From the NCBI GenBank assembly GCA_029204045.2, contig CM055077.1, forward strand, positions 9,586,690 to 9,650,689: DNA of 64,000 nucleotides. The letters are read 5' to 3'. Under the pieces are notes generated by a model. That model had not been told where the DNA came from. It did not search any database and saw nothing but the letters and a program-made list of their open reading frames with translations. The first letter of the stretch is position 1. Each line of letters begins with the position of its first letter. The translations under genes and the position numbers were made by a program. This stretch comes from Tillandsia leiboldiana (lineage: Eukaryota > Streptophyta > Magnoliopsida > Poales > Bromeliaceae). Below are positions 1 through 10,532 of this stretch, piece by piece.

Positions 1-251
1 ACCTGTGGCTTGTCCAACACTTTCACCGTCACGCAGCTGTCATACTCAACCACCCGTGGTAGACCTTCGCGAGAGATGGGGATGTTACGGATGGGGCTTT
101 CGTCCATCCCTAGAGGGTGAGAAGAGAAGGGGGGTTGTGAGAGACAGAGAGAGAGAGAGAGGATATGTCGTTTAGAAAGAGAAAAAAATAAAATTGAGAG
201 GGAGAGAAAAAAAAATTGAAAGAAAGAGAGAGAGGAAAGAGAGAGAGAGAG
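1..251. repeat. Unassigned flank and GA-rich low-complexity tract
   Basis: Bases 1-116 match nothing I recognise. From about 117 to 251 the sequence is almost pure GA/AG microsatellite on the plus strand with a few T and A breaks. The tract ends directly at the TG that opens the LTR-like unit W at 252, so it may include a polypurine tract extended by slippage. Short ORFs here are low-complexity artefacts. Confidence 0.6.
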
Positions 252-1244
252 TGTAGTGTCCACGGTGTTTCTCTCGGTATCACTTTCGGCATTCGTGGCA
301 TTTTTCTTGTTTTGTCATTGTGTCTTTTTCCTTGGCTTTTATTTTTATTTTGTAGGGCTCGTAAAACGAATAACGGCGGTGCGATCAGATCTAAAATCCG
401 GTAAGCGGAGCTCTCGGTGCGATTTTTCTAAGTAATAAGTGTAAAAGAGTTTTTAAACACTCATTAATGATTTTTGGTGCTTTGATATCCGTACCAATAT
501 ACGATGAGATTATCGATAGATTTGGAATGCAAATCGAGAAAGAAACGGTTAAATTAAAAGATATGATTTGTTACAAAAGATATGATTTATTACAAAATAT
601 ATGATTTGTTATAAAAAGATATGAAGCGGTTATTATTGTTTCAAAATCTATTATAAATAGTAGAACCGGGAATCAGTTTCTACTTTACACATTAAAGAGA
701 GTGAAACAAGAAAACCCTCATTTTTCGGTAATTATTAACAAAAGAGAACTTCGTTTTCTTCCTCGAGGGGTACGTCGGAGATCGGAAACGAAATCGCCAT
801 CGTCGTTAGAGGTAGGAGGAGGGAGCGCCATCATCGCGGGAGACCGGAGGATAGAGAATGGAGCCGAGCATCGTACCGTTGTCCTCGCCGGATAGGAGGT
901 TTGTTCTTGGCTCTTCGTTATATCGTTCATTGGTTTCGGGGGTTTTTCCGTGCTTTTGTTGGGTTTCTTCAGAGGGCCGGTCGAAACGGGGGTTATGTGT
1001 GAAGATGTGGTCGCCGCCGTCGATGAAGACGAGAGGCCGCCGTCGCCATCGATGTAGACGGGAGGCCGTCGCCGCCGTCATTATGGTTGGGAAGCCGCCG
1101 CCGGTGTTGTTAAAAAAAAAAAAAAGAAAAAGGGAGGCCACTGCCGCCAACCGAGAGGAGCACCACCACACGGGGCATGACTGCACAGAGCACCACCGCA
1201 CGGGGCACTGCAGTGCAGGGCGCCGCCCGCGTGCGGGGGGCACC
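252..1244 (+). mobile_element. LTR-like unit W, 5' part (plus strand)
   Basis: This opens with TGTAGTGTCCACGG. Its first 230 bases are repeated at 56873-57106 (same strand) and, inverted, at 54910-55147, always with the same outer end, which is how an LTR terminus behaves. There are three to four copies of a roughly 20-bp unit (agatatgatttgttacaaaa-like) at 558-624. A TATA box, TTATAAATAG, sits at 651-660, followed by a transcript-leader-like stretch also seen in the 54 kb copy. The 3' part becomes G/C-rich and degenerates into short CCGCCG and CACGGGGC repeats. A gypsy solo LTR interrupts it at 1245 and the G/C-rich part resumes at 4874. I see no coding domain, so the superfamily is unknown. 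Confidence 0.55.
651..660 (+). promoter_or_regulatory. TATA box of LTR-like unit W
   Basis: TTATAAATAG lies about 400 bp inside the unit. The inverted copy has a matching minus-strand TATA at 54821-54830, and the sequence just downstream is similar in both copies. Confidence 0.55.
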
Positions 1245-4200
1245 TGTCACGCCCCGGGGTCGAAACTGCGACCCGGGCCCGCCAACAGATCCGCCGCCCA
1301 TACGGAAAACCCCGTATAGACGAAGCGTCTAACCTGTAAAAAGAAGGATACTAAAGCTATACATATATCAGAGCTGAAAGTAAACTACTGAAATAAAATA
1401 AGAAATAATACAACTATCAAACAGTACAAGTCTGACCCTCACTACATAAATCTCTCAAAAATAAAACTCTCAAAAGTAACTAACAACAATAATCCAGTAG
1501 ACTGTACTACTAAGCTCCAAAAAGGGGTACAGCTATACTCCAAGGACGGATAGGGAACTAGCTCGCGACTCCCTCACCTCGATCAGCAAAAACAAAGGAT
1601 CAGCAACTGGAGCAGCAGGAACTGGAGAAAGGGTCCCCGGGAAAAGTCACCACAACGGGTGTAAGAACTACATCCCACAGTAGTTCTCAGTAGGTACCGC
1701 CACCAAGCCCGACGGTCTGCCCACTAAGTCTACTAGAGGCATAAGATAACAGGAAAACTGTAATAATGAAAAGATAAGCTGGAAAGAGTCTACAGCTATC
1801 ATGCCTCTATCTACAATGCTCAAAGGGTGATACAGATGAAAATGATGCATCGACTCTAACCCAAATACTCAATCAACCCAATCACGGTGACTGCCACATG
1901 GGGTCCAGTCAAACCTGCGCCCACCTACTGCCATTACATCCACGGAGGACTCGACTTACGTAGGGCGTCCTTGACTGCCGAAATTGGCCCAGCTAGAGGG
2001 ACTGCGTCGACAAGTCGCGATAGCAAAGTAACAGGCCCAACTCCGGAGTGGTACTCGAGGGGCACGACCCCACCGAGGAAAGTATCCGCGCATTTCTGTC
2101 GATCTAAATATAGCTCATGCAAGCTATAATCCAAATCAATGATCAACAAGATCAACAGTGCCCAAACACATCTCTAACTCACTAGCTGGAAAAACTAGAC
2201 AGCCAGGACTGCTGTCCACCCGACGGCTCCCCAACGCAGAACACCAACTCACAGATGACACAGAACGGACCGACACCTTAAGGGTTCGGAAACCCCGTTA
2301 GGTCGGTGCCTAGAACCCCAATCAAACAAGAACTGACTCCAGGCTCCGCCTTTCGAAGTTCTCGGTCCCTTACAGTTCCGGAAAGACAACTCCCTCGGTA
2401 AAATATACGGAAGAAACCAACCAGGGTCTGAAAGTTCCGGGAGACCATCACCTACAACCCTATCAAACAAGAACAGGTTCTAGGTACAGCCCCCGTAGCT
2501 TTCGTCCCGAAATAAGGGAACGGCCCCTAGAACCCAGGTCACCCAAACTCTCTCGGGTGAGGAAGTTTGTAATAAAAGATGACAGTTATTACTGAAAACT
2601 ATTTTAATCTGAGAAACTCAATTTAATATATTTTAGTTCATTAATAAAAATCAGTTCAAATAAGTTTTATTTTTCAAACCCCGAAGGGCTATTGCCTTCA
2701 CCCAAATCAAACAAGAATAGGCTCCGGCGACCCCTCGAAGTTTGGAAGGAAAATATTAGTTTACAGAAATTATGTGTGTCCAAAAATAGTCTGGGTTCTA
2801 GGTCCTGCTATCACTGGTATACTACTGCCACTAATACATTGGCGACACATAAAACAGAGAAACACGACATTCTGGGACCACCGTTTACCCAAACGGCTCC
2901 CGCCACAGATATAAGACCAGCTACATCTATCAGACTCCACTCTGCCCCCAAGCACGAGTGTAACATGCATCCCACACTAAGAGAAATCCCAACCACTCAG
3001 CCCACTACCCGGGCGAGGAAAATACTATGTCCAGGAATAGAATGTAAAGTGTGGATGTCTAAAGCATAAATGAACCTAGCCCAAGTGAGGGTTTTCTACT
3101 GGTCTGGTTATACATGCAACATATGACAGGGTGCTAGGTCAAGTCCATTACTAACATTTAATCAACACAGATAGGAAGTAATAATCAACATGATCAGAAT
3201 CACCACACTAGAAAATCCTATCTGATACAACATGCTTTCTAATACTGCTCACATAATGCATGCTCACTAACAATATAGAGTTAGAGAACCGTCCACCGGT
3301 TTTGGAGATGAAGCAACCCACCTAAAGCGCGCATCAATCCAAGATCCAAAAAGGCTGAAACTGAACGGGGACAATCCTCGGATTCCCACGATTCCAACGA
3401 GTCCAAAAACACCAGAAAACTCCTCCTGAGTACAAAGATACGGTCCAAACATTACAATAAGCAAAAATTCCCACAAACACATGCTGCTGTGAAATCAGTC
3501 CAAAAAATGCTTAAATACCACCTGCGAGATAATCTCCAAAAATTCTAATAAAAATACGACGGGGATCCCCGCGAAGAGTAGATGTTGATCGAGTCCTCAA
3601 ATGTCGAAATCCGATACTCGAGCGCATAGATAAAAATCCGACAAGCCTCCGCTGTCCAGAAAAACAACCAGCAATAAAGAGGTTCAAAGATGCCTCATAA
3701 ACCGTGCCAATACCTCAGAATGAAGCAAGGTGATCCATACGGAAATCGAAGGCCTACCTCTGGTGAAACCAACGCCACAAAAATTGTCCAAAAATTCCTT
3801 TGGAGTAGCTTTGTGGACCTCGTGGACCGAAATGCGATGGAAATGGGCCACCGAAGAAGAAACGTCGCACTGCGCCGAATCGCCGAAGCCGTCGATGTCG
3901 CGCCCTCCAAAAATTCCGAGACTCCTTTGCAAGATGCAGCACAAGATTAGGATCAACTTTGCTAGAGGGCTCAAGAGCAGAGGAGTTCGGGAAAAGGGTT
4001 TAAAGGCCCAAGAATCAGGCCTATTTATAGGCCCCCACCAAAAGAAACCAAAAACCAAGCTAAATGGGCTTTCGGGCCCCAATTTCGGGCGCCCGGGGGG
4101 TTTCGGGCGCCAACAGTGGCCAAAACCGCCCCCCGGCCCGGCCCGCGACCAATGCCCGGATCACCTAGCGCCCGACACGTGTCCCGAACAGCGGACAACG

Positions 4201-4873
4201 TGTGCGGGGCCGCTGGGGATTCGCCGCGTGGCCCGACCCGGGGTCGTGGGGTGGGTGGCGCCCGCCAATCGCCGGGCGCCACGTGGCGCCCCGCGTACGG
4301 CGGTCACCCGCCCCACCTGCCCTACCTGCTCCCCCTGATGCATGGACCACACGCGCGTGAGCCGGCCACTCGCAGGCCACCACGTGGCCCGCCCGGGTGC
4401 ATGCGCCAGCCCGCGCGTCTCTGTCGACCGCGCCGCGAGAGCCCGCCAATCCGAGGTCGCCACGTGTCTCCCGCGCCCGGTCCATGCACCAGCGCAAAAC
4501 TCTGTGGACCGCGCCGCGTGCGCCGGCCAATCAGCGGCCGCCACGTGGCATCCGGCCGGTCCACGACTTCCCCCATGCACCAAAATGCACAGAAAACTTT
4601 CGGGTGTCCGTTTTTGTGCATCCGGACTCAGAAAAACATGAGTAAATAGCTGATTTTCAACGTTTTTCCGTGCTGAATCCAAATCCGACCTCGGATTAGC
4701 CTGAAATCCTTTCTAAAATTTGGCGAAAGCAGCCGAAATATAGGCTTGAACCAGAAACCTCACTGAGTCCGTCCAACGCGTCCATTTGACGCGTTGCGGG
4801 TCTGACACACCACTAATTGGTGTTCCACTATATGGGTCATGGGGAAAGCTGCACGGGGAACGGGGTCACTACA
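1245..4873 (-). mobile_element. Ty3/gypsy-type solo LTR, 3.6 kb
   Basis: On the minus strand the unit opens TGTAGTGACCCC and closes GGGGCGTGACA, the terminus shared by all gypsy LTRs here. It is flanked by a perfect 5-bp duplication, GCACC at 1240-1244 and 4874-4878, and no internal domain lies between its ends, so it is a solo LTR left by LTR-LTR recombination. A minus-strand TATA box (CCTATAAATAGG) lies at 4018-4029. Sequence near 3230-3320 matches plus-strand LTR G3 near 39840-39945. ORFs predicted inside are G/C-rich frame artefacts. I see the ends, TSD and TATA. The superfamily is inferred from similarity to LTRs attached to gypsy protein remnants. Confidence 0.9.
4018..4029 (-). promoter_or_regulatory. 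TATA box of the 1245-4873 solo LTR
   Basis: The minus strand reads CCTATAAATAGG. Equivalent boxes occur in LTR G3 (38980-38991, plus), R0 (about 43274-43284, minus) and the 51.3 kb gypsy fragment (TATATATA). Confidence 0.6.
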
Positions 4874-5344
4874 GCACCCATGCGGGGTGTCGCCCGCGTG
4901 CGGGGGGGGGGGGGGGGGGGGGGGGGGCACCCATGCGGGGTAACGCCCGCAAAGGGGCTTGGCCCGTGAGGGGTTCACCCATGTGGGGCGCCGCCCGCAA
5001 GGAGGCTCGGCCCGTGCGGGGCGCCGCCCGCAAGGGGGCCTGGCCGTGTGGAGGGCACCTATGCGGGGCACCGTCTGCATGGGTGTGGCCCGAGCGGGGC
5101 GCCATCCCCATGGGGCGCGGCCCGAGCGGGGCGCCGCCATGCGGGGCGCCATCGGCAGGAAGGGAACCCAGTTGGGGGCTTTTGCCGTGCAACCCGGTTG
5201 CTGCCACGCCGACGCCGCTCCATAGCTTCGGGAAAAAGCCCGGCTTGTTCCGTCAAGTCGCGTTGCTCACCGTTCCGTCGTCAGAGCCCGCCTTGTTTTG
5301 GATTTTACTTCTTTAGAGTTGGGCGAGGATTTGAGCTATTAGGA
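4874..5344 (+). repeat. G/C-rich degenerate tandem repeats of unit W
   Basis: This continues the sequence interrupted at 1244. Degenerate units of about 25-40 bp are built on ATGCGGGGCGCC, CCGCCCGCAAGGG and GCCCGTG, mainly at 4874-5160. A run of about 26 G lies near 4900-4926. After 5160 the repeats fade into plain sequence up to the gypsy integrase remnant. The long proline/glycine/arginine-rich ORFs on both strands come from base composition and are not called. Confidence 0.6.
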
Positions 5345-5563
5345 GCGACCGATGCAAATTCTTGCTCGTGAAGCTAAGAAAATTGTGCAGTCGGATCATA
5401 CCTTGGGTGAAGGTTTTGTTGAGCCATCTTGATGAGTGAGAACGACCACCTGAGAGCCTGAGGATGAGTTGAGGATCTCCTATCCCCATTTGATTGAGAC
5501 ACCCTCCTGAGTTATGGATTTATTCTGGTTTTGAGGACGAAACCCTTTTTAAGGAGGGGAGAG
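5345..5563 (+). pseudogene. Ty3/gypsy integrase C-terminal remnant and polypurine tract
   Basis: In shifting frames 5351-5510 encodes the usual end of a plant gypsy polyprotein: an I-L-A-R-E-A-K-K block, then V-K-V-L-x-S-H-L-D-E, then P-E-D-E-L-R-I-S-Y-P-H-L. Stops and at least one frameshift interrupt it. Downstream comes GAGGACGAAACC, typical just before the 3' LTR in gypsy elements, then a purine tract (AAGGAGGGGAGAG, 5551-5563) that abuts the LTR at 5564. Everything upstream (protease, RT, RNase H, most of integrase) is missing. G0 is therefore the 3' LTR of a gypsy element whose body is deleted or outside the window. Confidence 0.75.
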
Positions 5564-6009
5564 TGTAGAGTACCGGGACTTTGTAGAGCGCACCGACCTC
5601 GCAAGATGGCGTGGTGCGGAGAAATCACCTTGGGCGTGTTCTATTTATGTTTACAGATGAGTTCGGGATGATTCGGTTTGATGCGGAGGCCCCGAAGGTA
5701 AAAAGTGAGTTGGAGTTGGCAATTAAAGGATTAATTAATTAATTTAATTAATTGATTGTAACCCGCTTTGGAGTTAAGAAAAGAAACGAGAAGAGAATGC
5801 AAGTGAGGGTTTTTCTTGAAAGAGTACCGGATTTTGGATTGAGCACACCGACTCCACAGTTGAGCTTTTTGAGTGGGAAAAGCTTGGTACATGTGTACTT
5901 TATGTTTACAGCGGGGTTCGAGAGGTTTCAGAGTGGTGCGGGAGCTTCCGGGGTGAAAAGTGAGTTGGCCGCGGCGTTTTTGAAGCTTCAGATTTTCGGT
6001 TGGGCATTT

Positions 6010-6195
6010 TGGGCATTGTGTTTCGGTACCCGAGATGGGGTACCGGAACAGGAGGTGGGGTACCGGAACTCAGGGAGTACCGGTACCCAGGGAGGCTTCT
6101 TGCGGTTTTTGGCTTGGAGTTCCGGAACCATTGAGGGGATTCCGGAACTGGGACCTGGGTACTGGTACTGCAAGGAGGGTACCGGTACCCCATCC
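6010..6195 (+). promoter_or_regulatory. CCGG-centred palindrome array upstream of the G0 TATA box
   Basis: The stretch contains GGTACCGG, TACCGGTACC (twice), TTCCGGAA (twice) and ACCGGAAC, spaced 15-40 bp apart. It ends about 90 bp before the TATA box. Position and palindromy suggest U3 protein-binding sites. No factor is identified. Confidence 0.5.
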
Positions 6196-6283
6196 TGCAG
6201 ATTGCAGTTTTGGTGATTTTAGTGAGGGCAGTTTGGTCTTTTCACTTCCCCAACCACCCTGTTGACTATGTTGACCCCTCTCT

Positions 6284-6291
6284 TCTCTATA
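6284..6291 (+). promoter_or_regulatory. TATA box of gypsy LTR G0
   Basis: CTATATAAGG lies about 720 bp into the LTR and is followed by a CT-rich stretch and an A/G-rich leader, a normal plant Pol II arrangement. Confidence 0.65.
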
Positions 6292-7384
6292 TAAGGACTC
6301 CTCCTCCTCTCTTCTCAGCAGGAATCAGAGAAAAGAAAAGAAAGAGAGAAGGAATCGAGAGGAAGAAGAAGAGAAAGAGAGTGAGCAGTTTTTAGAGAGG
6401 GAGATGGCTGCGAGTTGTGATGGGTTTTTCTTCGTGCCGAGGCTTGGGATGCTGATCGTGAGCACGGGAGTGAGCGTGCCCTGTTGAGGAAGCCCGGTTG
6501 GAGCTCGCGCGCGCGTGGACACTGTACGGAGGTTAGTGCGAAGCTTTTCCGAGTCTTCGGATTTTTTTCTCGGCTTTTTGGATTTTGAGCTTGAGTGGAA
6601 TTTTTCTGTGTTTGTTTCTTCCCTGTGATGAGGAGTGCAGCAGAGTGCTACCCGTGCCACGAGGAGTGTGCGAGGGCCTTGCGCACTGTGCGGAGCCGCG
6701 GCGGAGCGCGGGCAGTGTGCGCAGGTGAGCCGACAGCTTGGATTTTTGTGTGACCGCGGAGTTGACCGAGCGCTGTTGGAGCATCCTTGAGGCCATTGGA
6801 GTATGCTGTGAGCCTTCGGGGATTTTTCTGGACACTTGGCAGAGGTGCGCGCGGCGAGGAGCCGAGGTTCAGTTTTCGGCGAAATTTGACAGTGAGCGGG
6901 TCCGCGCTTCGCCGATTTTAGCGTTGCCTGTGGAAAGCATTCCAGGTGGGTTGGAAATTCATCAAGATGTATGGAATGCCTTCTAAAGCTATTGTATGCA
7001 TGTTTAGCATGTTTAGCTTGATTATTATTATAGTTGGTAAATCTGATAGTTGCCTACAAAATTGTAGGAAGACAATTGTGAGCCCCAGATATTTTTAGCA
7101 TGATCTAGAGGTGATTTGACATTAGACTGCATATTTTCTTGAGATTCGGGTTGCATCTGGACCTTCCTAATATTTTTGTAACCGGTTTTAAGTGAAACTC
7201 CGATTTTGAAGGGTTTTTAAACATTAAGAGCATTATGAATGGTCCGGGTAGTTCGTGGTGCATGTGTTCTCGTGCCGGGGGGGGCGAGTGGATTTTTAGA
7301 GCTCTGTGGGATGAGTTTCTAGTGTCATGTGAATTTGAGCTTCCTTGTTGGGATTGATGAGATTATTCTAGATCATGGATTGTG

Positions 7385-7590
7385 CATTTCCGATTTGGTC
7401 GTGGAGGTAGTTCTCCGGCTTAGCTATGAGAGTTTTGGGCTCTGGCAGATCGAGTCGTGGAGGTTTCCCGACTTAGCCACGGGTTGTGCATTATCAGATT
7501 GAGTCGTGGAGGGTTCTCCGACATAGCTGTGAGAGTGTTGGGCATTTCCTGATTGAGTCATGGAGGGTTTCCCGACTGAGTTGTGTTATT
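7385..7590 (+). repeat. Degenerate 55-65 bp tandem repeat in G0
   Basis: Four diverged units are built on a GATTGAGTCGTGGAGG-like core, then TTCCCGACTTAGC, then TGTGAGAG. No ORF runs through them. They recur, more diverged, in related gypsy LTRs. Confidence 0.5.
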
Positions 7591-8569
7591 TGAGTATAGA
7601 GTTCCGATCTGTTTGATCGTGGATCATAGCCTGCATGTGCCGCTTGTTGAGACAGTTGAGACAGATGAGATATACTTGAGCTCGGTGGGGTCGCTCCCCT
7701 CGAGTTACGCTCCGGATGCGATGATGATGATGCCCCTGGCTGAGTTACCAGGGGTCACTTGTGTGAGATTGAGATAGTCGTGTAGGACGCCCTACGTAAA
7801 TCCCGTCCTCATGTGGATGCGTGGTAGTAGGCAGGTGCGTTCCTAGACGACAGGCGCAGGCTTGACTGAGCCAGTTTTGGCAGTCATTGAGATTTGAGTT
7901 TTGTGAGCACTTCGTGTGCGAGTGGTGTATGCATAGCATGTTCTTATATGTGTATTTCCTTTGAGCATGGTACTTGAGGCATTTTAGCAGTAGCGAGTGT
8001 ATGCATAGCGTGTTCGTAGTAGAGTTTCCTTTTGAGCATGATGGTTGAGACATATTAGCTGTAGTTTCTTTCAGCTTTCCTATTTATATATCTGCATACC
8101 TATCTGTTTGCCTCCAGTAGACTTCGTGGGCATACCGTGGATATTGGTGACGGTACCCACTGGGAACTACCTTCTGCGGTAGTTCTCACACCCGCTGCGG
8201 TGACAGGTTTCCTGAGGTTGCTGTTCCGACTTAGCTCGCGCGGAGACAGCTGATCGAGGTGAGGACGTGGCCGAGTAGTTCCTTACCAGCATTGAGAGTC
8301 AGAGGTAGATGTACCCTGTATTTTCTTGATTACACTTTTGTGTTATGGAATTTAAGTTGGCGTATTTCGTGAATTCGGTTAAGTCTTGAAGATTGAAGGT
8401 AAAGAAAGTTGGATCATATAACTCAATCTCAAGAAAGAAGAATTCAAAAGGATCAGGTATGTTTCACTTAATATCTTTGTTGATCCGAATACTTCTTATA
8501 GTGTAGAAACACTTGGATGGATTTTTAATTGCATAAATATCAAAAACTGGACATGGGACATGTTCAGGA

Positions 8570-8850
8570 TCCGGATCAGACTGTTCAATCCGGATCCCGA
8601 AGGTTGTTCGTTCATACACCAGTTCAATCCGGATCGCAGCCTTCCTTGATCCGGATCCCGAACACTGGGTTTACCATTTTATTTGAACGATCCGGATCAG
8701 GCTTTGCAATCCGGATCCCGAACGTTGATGTTTGGTGAACTGTATGAACGATCCGGATCAGGCACTTCGATCCGGATCCCGAACCTTCGTTTTTCTGGAA
8801 ACTGTTTTTCTCGCTACTGCAATCCGGATCGCCGATCTCCGATCCGGATC
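8570..8850 (+). promoter_or_regulatory. GATCCGGATC palindrome array in the C1 5' LTR
   Basis: Ten decamers, most arranged as pairs 15-30 bp apart with the second member followed by CCGAAC, lie just upstream of the TATA box. The same arrangement occurs in LTRs of C2 (23320-23610, minus), C3 (29575-29860), C1 3' (35450-35735) and C6 (63410-63695). It is conserved in position and probably binds a regulatory protein or serves as a dense CCGG methylation target. Confidence 0.75.
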
Positions 8851-8914
8851 GTCGTCATGTAAAATTCCAGAAAAAGATAGTTTTTGATCCTTATCTTCTT
8901 CCAAGGGTTTCTAA

Positions 8915-8925
8915 CCTATAAATAG
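8915..8925 (+). promoter_or_regulatory. TATA box of the C1 5' LTR
   Basis: CCTATAAATAG lies 65 bp downstream of the palindrome array. It is conserved in every copia LTR of this family: 23247-23258 (minus), 29920-29930, 35799-35809 and 63757-63767. Confidence 0.8.
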
Positions 8926-9684
8926 ACCCTATGATTCTTTTTCTAGGGTTAGTCCAAAACGAGGCCGCTAAACCTAAAAGCCGTCATCTTTTATACGGCC
9001 TAAGATCCACATATAGAGAAGAAAGGAAATCATAGATTCTATCTTATGTTTCTTCATCTATATTGATTGATTTGATTCTAGGTTTTCATACTCACATTTT
9101 GAGTTGAATCAAATCAATGAATACTTAGATGGTATTTCCGATCTATTTCTAATCTAAGTATTCGGCGGATCATCACCACCCCAAAAACAACGATTTACCC
9201 CAAAATCAGCGCGTGGACTCGCGTGGCCTTGTGGATTCAAGGTGCTACCGCTCTCGTGGATTCGGAGCGAGGTACGTTCGTGGACTCGAAGCGTGCTACT
9301 GGGTGAAGACCGTGGATTCGGTCGGACGTCGTGGACTCGACGTTGGACGCCGTGGATTCGACGTTGGACGCAAACCGTGGATTCGAGAAGCGTCGTGGAG
9401 CGAGCGGAGAAGATCAACTAGGAGCGTATGGAAAAGGTTGAGTCGTCTGTGAGTACGGTATATCACCTTGTACGTGTTTAATTCTAGTGGATTTCACCGT
9501 GTTATCGGTCCCGTGGTTTTTTACTCCGGTTTGGAGTTTTCCACGTAAAAATCTCTGCGTGTTATTTATTTTTCCGCATTGGGTTTTATATCGCAAAGAT
9601 TTTTGAGTGTTTATTGTTTACACCTATTCACCCCCCTCTAGGTATTTTTTCCCCTATTTAGATCCAATTACATATAACCCAACA

Positions 9685-9706
9685 AGTGGTATCAGAGCGG
9701 GAATAG
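9685..9706 (+). promoter_or_regulatory. Primer-binding site of C1 (initiator methionyl-tRNA)
   Basis: The sequence AGTGGTATCAGAGCGGG begins at the base after the LTR and includes TGGTATCAGAGC, complementary to the 3' end of plant initiator tRNA-Met. It sets the LTR 3' boundary. Confidence 0.9.
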
Positions 9707-9717
9707 GGTTGTAAACA

Positions 9718-10532
9718 ATGGTTGAAGGTGGAAACATCAACAGACCTCCGTTCTTCGATGGAACAAATTATGCGTACTGGAAAGTACGGATGAAAGCCTT
9801 TTTAATTTCCATCGACGAACGGGTGTGGCAATCAATTGAATTAGGATGGACTAATCCAACTGAATTTATTGGTGATGTTCGCACCATCAAACCTAGGTCG
9901 AAATGGACCAAGGAAGAAATAGATTTTTCTTCTTACAATGGCAAGGGAATTAATGCTTTATTTAATGCCTTATCACAAACAGAGTTCTCTCGCGTCTCAG
10001 CATGTGAGACTGCGAAAGAAATCTGGGATGTTCTTCAAGTTACGCATGAGGGAACTAGCCTTGTGAAGATTCAGAAACTGCAAATGCTTACGAGCAAGTT
10101 TGACTCTATTTTCATGGCAGAAAATGAATCGTTCACAGACTATTACACACGATTGCAAGACATCGTAAACTCATGTGCTAACTTGGGAGAGAAGATTCCA
10201 GAATTTAAAATTGTAAGAAAAATATTAAGAACTCTTCTTGAAAGATTTCGTTCCAAGGTTACAGCCATTGAAACTATTAAACACCCGGACGAAATCCGTG
10301 TAGAAGAATTAGTTGGTTCTTTACAAACATATGAAATGACATTTCCTACTAACTATTCTTCGGGAAAGGCATCCTCTTCTAAGTCTTCAGGTTATGCGTT
10401 GAAAACAACAAAAGAAGAAGACGCGGATTCATCCTCCTCAGGCGATGACGAGAACCTATCTATGGAGGACTTTGAGAAGCAGCTCGCTCTCTTGACAAGG
10501 AAGTTTCGCCGAAATTTTCGAAGGGGTAATTC
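9718..10532 (+). pseudogene. gag: Copia gag, N-terminal part (C1), cut by G1
   Basis: This is the structural capsid-type polyprotein of a Ty1/copia element. The ATG at 9718 is the first after the primer site, and the same start with the same first residues is found in C5. Residues 1-270 are open. An N-terminal F-F-D-G-T-N-Y-A-Y-W-K motif marks the retrotransposon gag domain (UBN2-like); T-R-L-Q-D-I-V and L-R-T-L-L-E-R-F-R blocks follow, then a serine/acidic linker and a basic K-F-R-R-N-F-R-R segment. The frame is interrupted after codon 271 by gypsy G1; the same protein resumes at 20730. The last 59 residues of the open frame are gypsy LTR sequence, not gag. The product would be truncated, so it is a pseudogene. 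Confidence 0.9.

Larger units (their letters stand above)
8341..9684 (+). mobile_element. 5' LTR of copia C1
   Basis: It opens TGTTATGGAATTTAAG and closes ATATAACCCAACA. Ten TCCGGATC-containing palindromes occupy 8570-8850, followed by a TATA box at 8915-8925 and a leader. From 9200 to 9400 there is a diverged repeat of short GTGGATTCG/GTGGACTCG units about 20-25 bp apart. A methionyl-tRNA primer site follows directly. By eye it differs from its partner LTR at about two dozen sites, mostly transitions. Confidence 0.92.

Noticed and set aside
4116..4682. Long overlapping arginine/proline-rich ORFs on both strands
   Set aside because: They lie in the G/C-rich part of a solo LTR with a defined TSD, are open in several frames at once and show no domain. 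Stop codons are rare there because of base composition.
9685..9706. tRNA gene fragment
   Set aside because: The match to the tRNA-Met 3' end is a primer-binding site: it is short, adjacent to the LTR and lacks the rest of the tRNA.
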